From assembly GCA_937625935.1 (NCBI GenBank), contig OW569370.1:124001-188000 (forward strand): a DNA stretch of 64,000 nt, read 5' to 3'. Source of the stretch: Tetramitus jugosus. Its lineage: Eukaryota; Heterolobosea; Eutetramitea; Acrasida; Vahlkampfiidae. Made by a program: the position numbers and the translations under genes. The stretch's first letter is position 1, and each line of letters begins with the position of its first letter. The notes beneath the pieces were generated by a model. It was given only the letters and a program-made list of their open reading frames with translations, was not told the origin of the DNA and ran no database searches. Below, piece after piece: positions 25,601 to 34,206 of the stretch.

Positions 25601-27946
25601 ATGAATACTTCTCGAATATCTCCTTCAAAGTACATTGGCTCGAATCATCTCAGTCCAAAGAAAATTACTGAAAGAAATCGACAGGCAAAGGTCTTTTCCT
25701 GGCCCGAACTCATAGCATTGGACGACGAGATGCAAGTGAGAGAGATCCTTTGTTCCAGTTTGGCGAAGTTCTTTACTCTTCCAAATTCAACGATCGTGCG
25801 TTGGACAATGGGAATATTGGATGATGTTCAACAACGATTTCGAGACGAGGAAAACTTCAATCGCAGTGTGATGAGACGGAGAATGTTGATAAACGAGTGT
25901 CACGTCCATGAAATAATGGCGAAAGCAATGATACATTCGTATGCTCTCGAAGTATATGCAGTTGAAAAGCAACGAGTAGCCCTCAATAGACTAGAACTGG
26001 AACAAGTGAGGCAGTTGTCGAACAAAACAAAAGGTGGTTCCATTCAGCTCTATCCATACTATGCAACAGAAATAGTGATCAATCTAATAGGGAAAGGGCC
26101 AGAGGAGGAAGTGGATGAGCATATTCGGCAATTGGTGGATAAGTTCAGCTTGCTAGATACTATTCTCAATGGAATTCGATATGGTATTTTCACTTTCAAG
26201 TTTTGTTGTTTGCGATTACTCAAGCTACTCCTCGTGAAGTCCGAATATGTTCGAGAATTAATGCAAGACACTGCTTATCGAGATATCTATGTACCAGCAC
26301 TCGTCGGAGTCATGAAAAGTGATGGCTCAATGCTCTTGGATGAGCTGAAAGCTTCTCGAGGTCTTCATCAGAGCCAAATTTTGTCACCCAATAATTCAAT
26401 CACTAACTCTCAATCGATTCGACTGGTAGGAATATTGGCTGAAAACTCATCACTTCTCTTGTTCAATATCATGGTACTAAACTCTGATAGGAGGGCAGAA
26501 TTACTCGCAATTCCATCTATGATCGAAGCGATTGTTAATCTGTCAGGCAAGTTTCCTCATGAAGGATATCCAGAGAGTGAAATTCAACTTTCTTCGTGTA
26601 ATATTTTGTACTTCTTGTGCGGTTGTGCGAAAGCAGAGAAAGAGGAAGATATCGTCGAGTACCGACAGTTGATTGAACCTCTTGAATCCAATCACAGCAC
26701 CCTGCGTAAAATAGTCTTCATCCTGCAGGCAATGAAGAGTGTCATAGATCTTCCATCATGGGTTAATAGAAGAATACTTAAGTCGGAATATAGAGGGACA
26801 ACCCTTGAACAACTCTCCTCTCAACTTTCGAACAACTTTAGAAGAGCAGAGATCGCTATACTCAATGTTATTGCAGATATTTCTACGATACCAGAAATCG
26901 CATCTGAACTACTGTCTATTCAGAATAGAATGATAACAACCTTACTTCGATTGAGGAAATCAGGTCCTGTGGCAAAGGATCTTCGAATGTTTCTTTTATG
27001 TAGGGATGTTGATCAACTTATAGCTATTATCCAACCGAACGACTACAGCGCCCTCTCGATCGCAATGAAGAATCTATATCTTCAATCAAACTTAAGAAAT
27101 TTTCCTGAGATTCTTGAGTTTCTAATCGACTCGTGCTCTTTTGTAAAGCAGAAGGCTTTACATTGTCTCAAGATGCAAGAGTATGATGTCTGTCATAAGC
27201 TTCTAACGATATGTTTAAGAATACTATGGAAAACTGAAGGTTTCCAGTCGATAGATATAGAAAACTTAAGGATTTCGATTTATGAGACAAGGAGTGAGAC
27301 GAACAAAGCATGGGGAGACCACGAGGCAGCGAAGATTGATAGCCTACATGCCTTCCACTATCGCTCAGTACAAGCCGAACGAATGTATAAGAAAATCGAG
27401 AGGTATACATCTCTTGAAGATTCAATACAAGAAGAAAGGAAATTCCAGATCAATAAGGAGATAAGGTGGAGGGAGATAGAATGTGAGCAGTGGGAGGACA
27501 AACAAAGAATTGAATCGCAAGAAGATATCATTCCTCCTTTGGAAGAGGCTCATAACTTTCAAGAAGAAAGTTTGAAGGGTGCAGTAAATGAGAGTGTCGA
27601 ACCGTCAATGAATAGTTCAGAACATGGCTTGGATCAGAACAAGAATCCATTCGGCAAGGTTGAAGAAGGATGGAGAGATAATTGTGTGCCAATCCAACAG
27701 GAAGAACAACAACTGGAAATTCAATCATCTAATGGTAAAAATGAAGCACCAAACGAAGAAATGGAATGTATCTCACTGGTCGAACTCGCTCCTCAATCAA
27801 AAGAAACTTTAATCGAAGAAACCTCCATCGTAGATGAATCACCAGAAGAGGACCCTCTTAAAGCTGCCATGAGAAAATGGGCTGAACTTCAGGCTCTCGA
27901 GGAGGAAGAAGAACAAGAATTCAAGATTTCCAAAGCTCTTTCGTAA
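25601..27946 (+). CDS. Large helical (armadillo-like) protein of unknown function
   Basis: Encodes 781 aa in a single exon from ATG 25601; an upstream GTG is in frame but not used. Residues 40-500 are continuously helical with hydrophobic repeat spacing (LRLLKLLLVKSEYVRELMQD, IQLSSCNILYFLCGC, AEIAILNVIADISTIPEI), suggesting an armadillo/HEAT-type solenoid. Residues 590-640 are a charged coiled coil (SLEDSIQEERKFQINKEIRW). The last 130 residues are acidic, disordered and end in a short helix (KAAMRKWAELQALEEEEEQE). No named family is recognisable. It probably acts as a protein scaffold. Confidence 0.7.
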   Translation: MNTSRISPSKYIGSNHLSPKKITERNRQAKVFSWPELIALDDEMQVREILCSSLAKFFTLPNSTIVRWTMGILDDVQQRFRDEENFNRSVMRRRMLINECHVHEIMAKAMIHSYALEVYAVEKQRVALNRLELEQVRQLSNKTKGGSIQLYPYYATEIVINLIGKGPEEEVDEHIRQLVDKFSLLDTILNGIRYGIFTFKFCCLRLLKLLLVKSEYVRELMQDTAYRDIYVPALVGVMKSDGSMLLDELKASRGLHQSQILSPNNSITNSQSIRLVGILAENSSLLLFNIMVLNSDRRAELLAIPSMIEAIVNLSGKFPHEGYPESEIQLSSCNILYFLCGCAKAEKEEDIVEYRQLIEPLESNHSTLRKIVFILQAMKSVIDLPSWVNRRILKSEYRGTTLEQLSSQLSNNFRRAEIAILNVIADISTIPEIASELLSIQNRMITTLLRLRKSGPVAKDLRMFLLCRDVDQLIAIIQPNDYSALSIAMKNLYLQSNLRNFPEILEFLIDSCSFVKQKALHCLKMQEYDVCHKLLTICLRILWKTEGFQSIDIENLRISIYETRSETNKAWGDHEAAKIDSLHAFHYRSVQAERMYKKIERYTSLEDSIQEERKFQINKEIRWREIECEQWEDKQRIESQEDIIPPLEEAHNFQEESLKGAVNESVEPSMNSSEHGLDQNKNPFGKVEEGWRDNCVPIQQEEQQLEIQSSNGKNEAPNEEMECISLVELAPQSKETLIEETSIVDESPEEDPLKAAMRKWAELQALEEEEEQEFKISKALS

Positions 27947-28056
27947 AACACCTGCTCGCTCCATGACCTGAAGGAACTTCCAATTCTGTGTTGAACCAAA
28001 TTGAGAAAAAAACAACCACAAGAAGAACAACAACTTCAAGCACAACACAATAAAAA

Positions 28057-29151
28057 ATGGTCGAACCACAACAACCCACCACCGCTGGACCAGTCCTACT
28101 ATCAACATCGGCCGACATTGAAAATCACCTGATCCATCACTACTTTCACTGTCATCACACCATTGATCTCTATCGTTCACTATTGAACATTGCACTGAAA
28201 CCAAATCAAATTTCTTCACTGCACCAATTCAATCTCAATCGACTCAGTCCCAAGAGATCACTACCTGATTCGACCACGGATCAAATGACAAATGAACTGG
28301 AACGAGCTCATCAATGTCTCTTGCATTCACTTTCATCTACTTCAACTTCAACTAGTAGTAGTCATAGTTACAGTAGTAGTAGTCATAGTAGTAGTAATAG
28401 TGTAAAACGGTTGAAATCAGTAGGAGGAGGATCAATGGATGTTGTTGTGCACCATCCGTTTCGTTGTCATGACGCTCACTTGTTAAAACTACAGAATTGG
28501 ATCATTGAATTTGCACTGGTTTACTTGTCAAAATCACCGCATCAACAAGTTTTTTACATGTCACCTGCACCAACGTCATCATCAAAAACGACACTGGAAC
28601 AATTGTCAAAGCTTTTATTGGATTTGGATGGTGAGTTGCACATGAAACAGACAAAATTAGAGGCACTGTGTCTCAATAATAGAGCTCTGAGATTGCACGA
28701 TGAAGGATTGTATGTGGATGCGATACGTGACTATACGAATGCCATTGACATTGATCAGACGTATGGCCTGGCGTTCTATAATCGAGCCATCTCATACAAG
28801 GCACAGGACAATACGAGAGCAGCCATGAAAGACTATAGTCGGTGTATAGAGTTGGACAGAGAGGATCCTGATTCGTACAATAATCGTGGCAGTATTTATT
28901 ATAGCTTGTGTGATTTTGGGAGGGCACGAGAGGATTTTACGAGTGCAATTGCGCTCAATCCAGCGTCACCCTATCCCTATTTCAATCGTTCGTTGTGCGA
29001 TAAGCAGTCGCATCGATTGTTGCATGCGTTGGTTGATTTGAGGCAGGCGACGAATCTGGATGATGGATATGCAAAGGATTTGCGTGAGCTGATTGATTTT
29101 ATCAAGAATCAGAACGCTGATCACTTGTTTGAAGAAGATATTCTATTTTGA
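28057..29151 (+). CDS. TPR-repeat protein
   Basis: Encodes 364 aa in a single exon with an ATG start. The N-terminal 190 residues hold a short helical section, then poly-Ser runs encoded by AGT repeats. Residues 205-345 form four tetratricopeptide repeats. Examples are LCLNNRALRLHDEGLYVDAI, YGLAFYNRAISYKAQDN, DSYNNRGSIYYSLCDFGRA and YPYFNRSLCDKQ, with the canonical W/L-G-Y-A-F-A-P positions largely held. TPR arrays are protein-docking platforms, for example for Hsp90 tails or in large assemblies. No additional domain fixes the partner. Confidence 0.75.
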   Translation: MVEPQQPTTAGPVLLSTSADIENHLIHHYFHCHHTIDLYRSLLNIALKPNQISSLHQFNLNRLSPKRSLPDSTTDQMTNELERAHQCLLHSLSSTSTSTSSSHSYSSSSHSSSNSVKRLKSVGGGSMDVVVHHPFRCHDAHLLKLQNWIIEFALVYLSKSPHQQVFYMSPAPTSSSKTTLEQLSKLLLDLDGELHMKQTKLEALCLNNRALRLHDEGLYVDAIRDYTNAIDIDQTYGLAFYNRAISYKAQDNTRAAMKDYSRCIELDREDPDSYNNRGSIYYSLCDFGRAREDFTSAIALNPASPYPYFNRSLCDKQSHRLLHALVDLRQATNLDDGYAKDLRELIDFIKNQNADHLFEEDILF

Positions 29152-29273
29152 AACAAGCGAATACATGTGCAGTAAATAGTTGTAGAATTCCATAAGAATA
29201 ATGAATGGATTAACTTTTTGTTAGTTTCTCGTGTCTTAGACAATATATGGAGAATGATGTAAAAAAGAACTAT

Positions 29274-32090
29274 TCATTTTTTACTTGACTGCTTTTTCTT
29301 TTTCTGGTACATCTCAGCTACTTTGCTCCGCGAGTCAGTCGGGAGAGCCAAGAAGTTGGCTGTGTGCTGCAATTCCTCAAAATTGTCTCTCATGAATGGC
29401 ATGCAAACTCGCTTGAGAGCATTGTCATTGTATGCTTCAGCAATATCCATAACGGCACAAACATTGTCGAGAGTGAGGCATTGGCCAACAAGATTTCTGC
29501 AAGCATTTCCAATGTCAGGGAGTTGGAACAAACTGGAATAGATTAAACTACCAACTGCATTACTGAAGTTGAGATTAATCTTGTCAGTGTAGCAGTATCT
29601 TAGGATTTCGATCATCACATTACGATCATACTGTGGCAACTCAATCATCTCAGAGTAAGACTCCTGCATTCCACTGCCCAACATGTTCTTGAAGTATGCA
29701 GATCTACATAAAATAAACTTGTGTACGTGGATAAAGCAGCTGTCGTCAGCTCCATCACCCAATACCAGAACAAGATCTGATGAAGATTCAGGATTATTGA
29801 TCAAGGTTTCAAAATCCTTCTCCATTTGAGCGAGAACAGCTTCCGCTAATGTTAGTTTGATTTCGCTCGTTGGATTACAAAGTTCTTGAATGATTGGGTA
29901 GTGTGTATCTGGGCACCACTTTGCGCACAGATTTGCTAGAGCTTCGATGTTAGATACAGAGGATAGTGCTAACTCACCTGTATACAGATAATTTAAATAT
30001 GCTTTGAATACAGCTGAATTACACTCCTCAATATCCACAACCACCTTGGATGTTGCAGACAACACAGATCCCAAATCATCGGATTCACGTAGAATAATAT
30101 TCGTAGATTCGTTGATGAGATTGGTCAGAAACTGGCATCTGGCATATATGATTGCACGATGACCTTCAATCTCTTCAATTTCATCCGCATCACTTGAATC
30201 ATTGTTCAATGACTCACGTACGCGGAAGATGACATCTGTGAAGAAGGCATCTCGCTTGACGTTACCCAAATATTCACTGACTGAATAAGTGTGACCTGGA
30301 TCTTGAATATTAGACAGAACAGTAATATCACTCTTGACGGTTTGAGAGTGCTTTCCACCAAATCTCAACATTTGATAGCCAGAGGTCTCAACTTGGGCTC
30401 CATACACAGACACTTGCAAATTATCAGGACTAGAGTCCTTTCCACTTCCATGACCTCTCACCTTTACAATGCTCCATTGACGTGTTCCAGTATTGTAGGA
30501 ATAGATTGAGTTTGAGATGACTCCATCATCACGATGACCTCCATAAACCATAATTGTTTGTGTGGAGTAAACAAAACTACCAGCCAAAGATAATCCAGGC
30601 GGAACTGTGCCAACGATATCGATTTCGGTCCACGCCTTACGTGTGGAGTCAAAGTACCAGAGATCGTTGTAAATCTTATCACTACTACGACCACCAAACA
30701 CGAACAAATTACCACTTACAGCTACAGCTGCGTGGCCATGGCGAGGAGATGGCCAATTAGACTTTGAGGGAGTAAAAGTGACTGCTGAATAGACACCTGA
30801 CTCGCCACCGCTCTCTGTTTTAATTTCAGTTGGATCAAAGGAAATTAAATGGAGAGTGTTTGAACCGATGGTCGAACCATGAGCACAACCTCCAAATACT
30901 AGGATATTATGTACGCCATTCTGACCAGCGCCCAATAGGGTGGCACTAAAGTGTGACTTTGGAGGAATTCGATCAGCGACAGTTCTAGGAACAGGGTGTC
31001 CCCAGCGAACGGTTGGTTCATTTCGGTGAGTTCTTACAGTGAATCTAGCACCACAACTAATGTTCTTTGGGGTATTGACATCCTGAATAAAGAAGAGTCC
31101 CATAAATGAATATCTTGGGCCCAAACTGGACCATCTATACTCGCTTCCTCTTCTATCATATCCGATAACCAATAAACTGTCGGAACCACCCTTGGATACT
31201 GGAATCAGCTGATGTCCATCCATGTGTGGAATATTGATCCGGAAGTTATGGTGATCCTGTATTCCATGATAGTGAGTCAACTGTTGAGTGGTGAGATCAT
31301 AGGAATAGAAATCATTCAACACTGCTTTTCCATTGTTTCCTCCGTGAACCCAAACCTTATTCTTCATGGTACAGGATGCGGCATGCACTCTCTTTAGACA
31401 GGTTTGAGCCATCGGATGATCACCTGGAAACTCGAAAGTTTTGAACTTTGACACATGGGTACCATGAGTGTCATACACATGGTCCATAAACTCAAAATTG
31501 TTCAATCGTCTCTGATTCTTCCTTTCTCTTTCATCATTGACCGACATTTGATTGATCTTGGGGTACAATTCACTCCACCTCTCATTAATCGTGACAATTT
31601 TGACCTTTGAAATATTGACTTGATCAAAGTACATAACCACAGACTCACGAATAGGCAACGAGAAATCAATCTTGTCCAATGTTTTCATCTTTTTGCTCAA
31701 TCGAAGCCTTTCCTCTTCTGTCAACAACAAATTATCATAGTATTCCTTCTCTTTGATATCCACATACTTGACATTTGCTCTGTTGTCCTCCTTCTCCACA
31801 TCATCCAACGTGAACTTTTTTTGCTTTGCAACAGCTGTAGACGAATTTTTGGCGCCAGTATTTTTTGGCTTAGCGGCGCTTTTTTTGGCGGCTTGTTTTT
31901 TCTGCGCTGTGCTCATGATGGGAAGAGCAACTGCCGTTTTTTGTTCTTCTTCAACGTCGTCTCCTTCCTCATCATAATCATCTTCACCATCTTCACCATA
32001 GTACTGGTCATCTTCGTCCTCATAGTATTCTTCTTCATCACTGTAGTCACTGAACTCGTCAGGATCAATTTCTTTGAGAAGACGACTCAT
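29274..32090 (-). CDS. Kelch-repeat protein with two BTB domains (LZTR1-like)
   Basis: Encodes 938 aa in a single exon. An acidic N-terminal tail (DEEEYYEDEDD type) and a Lys/Ala stretch precede kelch repeats (about 205-610). These include CTMKNKVWVHGGNNG, ILVFGGCAHG, GNLFVFGGRSSDKIYNDLWY, TIMVYGGHRDDGV and QMLRFGGKHSQ. Two BTB domains follow: one near 635-760 (FFTDVIFRVRE, GHRAIIYARCQF, YLNYLYTGEL) and one near 790-900 (SDLVLVLGD, VHKFILCRSAYFKNML, ILRYCYTDKI) ending in a BACK-like segment. LZTR1 has the same order and is a substrate receptor for cullin-3 ligases acting on RAS-family proteins. Orthology here is inferred from architecture only. It is divergent with the RCC1 gene. Confidence 0.85.
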   Translation of the reverse strand: MSRLLKEIDPDEFSDYSDEEEYYEDEDDQYYGEDGEDDYDEEGDDVEEEQKTAVALPIMSTAQKKQAAKKSAAKPKNTGAKNSSTAVAKQKKFTLDDVEKEDNRANVKYVDIKEKEYYDNLLLTEEERLRLSKKMKTLDKIDFSLPIRESVVMYFDQVNISKVKIVTINERWSELYPKINQMSVNDERERKNQRRLNNFEFMDHVYDTHGTHVSKFKTFEFPGDHPMAQTCLKRVHAASCTMKNKVWVHGGNNGKAVLNDFYSYDLTTQQLTHYHGIQDHHNFRINIPHMDGHQLIPVSKGGSDSLLVIGYDRRGSEYRWSSLGPRYSFMGLFFIQDVNTPKNISCGARFTVRTHRNEPTVRWGHPVPRTVADRIPPKSHFSATLLGAGQNGVHNILVFGGCAHGSTIGSNTLHLISFDPTEIKTESGGESGVYSAVTFTPSKSNWPSPRHGHAAVAVSGNLFVFGGRSSDKIYNDLWYFDSTRKAWTEIDIVGTVPPGLSLAGSFVYSTQTIMVYGGHRDDGVISNSIYSYNTGTRQWSIVKVRGHGSGKDSSPDNLQVSVYGAQVETSGYQMLRFGGKHSQTVKSDITVLSNIQDPGHTYSVSEYLGNVKRDAFFTDVIFRVRESLNNDSSDADEIEEIEGHRAIIYARCQFLTNLINESTNIILRESDDLGSVLSATSKVVVDIEECNSAVFKAYLNYLYTGELALSSVSNIEALANLCAKWCPDTHYPIIQELCNPTSEIKLTLAEAVLAQMEKDFETLINNPESSSDLVLVLGDGADDSCFIHVHKFILCRSAYFKNMLGSGMQESYSEMIELPQYDRNVMIEILRYCYTDKINLNFSNAVGSLIYSSLFQLPDIGNACRNLVGQCLTLDNVCAVMDIAEAYNDNALKRVCMPFMRDNFEELQHTANFLALPTDSRSKVAEMYQKKKKQSSKK

Positions 32091-32265
32091 GGATGGGTAA
32101 TTGGTATGTTGTTGTTGTTTGTTGTGTCAGGATGTGAGTTTGTGCTTTGTTGTGTGGAAAAAAAAGCACTTTTGAAGTTTCATGCAGAGTTCTGCTTCAA
32201 AAGTTCTTTGTCGGGAAAAAGTGTAGTTGTATTTTTAACTGAAAGATCCGCTGGAAGCTCCAAAC

Positions 32266-33645
32266 ATGCCGAGAACAAAAAACATCCAGACCGACATAAA
32301 GAACCAAAGCATGCACCAACCCAAGCATCGAAGGGAGTTGAATGCTTACTGTGCAGGATACTCCAAGTTTGATCAAACAGGATTCAATCGCTCCTACTAT
32401 GAACAACAGGGCACACTTGATAACTACCTGACATTTGAATCATCTGCAGACTCATCACCAGACCTTGTCCAGACTTTTGCTCGAGTGATACAATATGGAT
32501 CAATCGGTAAGGATTTCGAATCAGAGGAAGGCTTGTTTGCAGTGGGTGAATACGTGGTCAATGTCTCTTGTGGTGAGCGTTTTTCACTATTCGTGACTAA
32601 CCTTAGACGAGTGTTCTGTTGTGGTGATAATACACCTGGTAGTTGTGCATTACCCGAATCGGTTTCTGCTGTGAAACAAGTCACTTTGATACCAGGGTTG
32701 ACCAATTGTAATATCGTGGAGGTGAAGTGTGGCAAAAATCATTCCTTCTTCATTAGCGAAGGGTATGAGCATGTATATACTGCAGGGAGTAATGTACATG
32801 GCGAGAGTGGATTATCCATTGAATTGGAGAGCATTTTTGATGTGGAAAAATTGATCAGTATCGAAGGCAAGAAGTTGAAGCTTGTTGCACCTGGCGCGTT
32901 TCACTCAGTGTTTGTAACAGTTGATAATTGTGTCTATTCTTCAGGATACTGTGCTTTTGGATCCCTGGGTCAGGGGCATCAGTCTAGAAGCAGTAAAACA
33001 CCCGTCAGAGTGGATCATCCTGATCTCGGTGGACGGGCAGTGATCAAGTCTGTGGAATGTAGCCAATGGCATTCGATTGTGATCACACAACATGGATCCG
33101 CTTACTCTTGGGGTTATAACTTTTATGGTCAATGCGGTTTGAGTCATTCCTCTAAGGATGATGTACTAAGCCCCACCTTGGTTACAGGTCTTCCTCTAGG
33201 TGAAAGGGTTGCCTATGCAAGATGTGGCCTGTATTTCACAGTCTTCCTAGCAGAGTCAAACAAATTATATATTTGTGGGGAGAATCGTAGTACTTTGCAA
33301 TCAATGGCCATGGCAGAAATTCCTTTGTCTATTGGTACTGTGCTCGATTTCAGTTGTGGCGAAACTTATGTTGTGATCACAACAGAGGAAGGACCAATTT
33401 ATGTGAACGGTAGAACAAATTACTGCGGTAAAGGTCCGAGGGAAGATTCGTCTCAAGGTGGTGCGTTGATTGAAGTTAAATTGCCAGACGCTTCCCACAG
33501 TGTGTTCCGTGTTGCATGTGGCCCTGTTGGTTATCACACGTTATTGTACGGTGTCTCGAAACCTCGTTCTAATTGGTCAAGCAAGTTGTTTGCTGCCCAG
33601 CAAAAAGGTCTACTATGGGATGTCACTGTCCTTATGGATAACTAA
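32266..33645 (+). CDS. RCC1-repeat protein, probably truncated before a BTB domain
   Basis: Encodes 459 aa in a single exon with an ATG start. RCC1 blades are visible from about residue 75: VVNVSCGERFSLFVT, VEVKCGKNHSFFIS, KLVAPGAFHSVFVTVDN, SVECSQWHSIVITQHGSAYS and FSCGETYVVITT, with W/S-G-x-N-x-x-G turns. They build a seven-bladed propeller used for binding small GTPases or chromatin. The protein ends in LLWDVTVLMDN, which is the first strand of a BTB domain, and then stops. The downstream DNA is broken sequence. A relative with the same junction (FCDVTVLRP) sits at 61.2 kb. The gene is probably a 3'-truncated RCC1-BTB paralogue, possibly still expressed. Confidence 0.75.
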   Translation: MPRTKNIQTDIKNQSMHQPKHRRELNAYCAGYSKFDQTGFNRSYYEQQGTLDNYLTFESSADSSPDLVQTFARVIQYGSIGKDFESEEGLFAVGEYVVNVSCGERFSLFVTNLRRVFCCGDNTPGSCALPESVSAVKQVTLIPGLTNCNIVEVKCGKNHSFFISEGYEHVYTAGSNVHGESGLSIELESIFDVEKLISIEGKKLKLVAPGAFHSVFVTVDNCVYSSGYCAFGSLGQGHQSRSSKTPVRVDHPDLGGRAVIKSVECSQWHSIVITQHGSAYSWGYNFYGQCGLSHSSKDDVLSPTLVTGLPLGERVAYARCGLYFTVFLAESNKLYICGENRSTLQSMAMAEIPLSIGTVLDFSCGETYVVITTEEGPIYVNGRTNYCGKGPREDSSQGGALIEVKLPDASHSVFRVACGPVGYHTLLYGVSKPRSNWSSKLFAAQQKGLLWDVTVLMDN

Positions 33646-33857
33646 ATAATGATATCATTCCACAGGTTGCAAGAACGCTACTGTGAGGAATAGAGCTTTG
33701 ATTGAGTGCACTAACTAGGATTGAACATCCAAAGCAGTGTCTGGATGACCTCGCACACTTTTAGCAAAGGTACACCGTTCCAAGACAAAAGGCGTCACCA
33801 CGTTTTACAGAAGAATGGAGGAGAACACTTAAAAAGTAATTTTAACCGTGAAAAGAG

Positions 33858-33989
33858 ATTGACCACTGGTTTCGAGGAAGGACTCAGTGTATGGTTGCAA
33901 GAAAATCACAGATGAAGCGAGACAAAACCTTCATCAAAAAGGTGGCTGAGCATTGTGAAGCGAATTCAATTACTCTCCGACTTGAATGA
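33858..33989 (+). pseudogene. Remnant of an LRR-protein paralogue
   Basis: One frame reads IDHWFRGRTQC, later TFIKKVAEHCEANSITLRLE and then a stop. The intact LRR protein has VEHWFQLGQGT near its start and NFVERVTGHCEVHSISLVWK at its end. A second frame here reads CKKITDEARQNL, matching CKNITDEAF of the repeats. So the start and end of an LRR gene are fused around one leftover repeat, with frameshifts. It lies just after the truncated RCC1 gene. The flanks (33646-33857 and 33990-34206) hold no other recognisable gene. Confidence 0.6.
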
Positions 33990-34206
33990 CGAAAACCCCA
34001 ACAGCTTTAACTCTGTCAATAGAACTTTTTGTAAAAGGGAACAGTTTGTTGTATTTTTGAAACTTGTTGTTCGAAAATGAAGTTCCCTCACCCTCTGAAC
34101 ATGCACATGAAATCCCAAAAAAAGCCCCGACATCTCACATTAAACCAACGAAGAACAACCAAGTCAACAAGGAGGAACTTCAAGTGTGAGAGAAAGAGAG
34201 ACCATA

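Noticed and set aside
31620-32372. 250-aa plus-strand frame
   Set aside because: Antisense to the acidic and Lys-rich N-terminal part of the Kelch/BTB gene; codon shadow.
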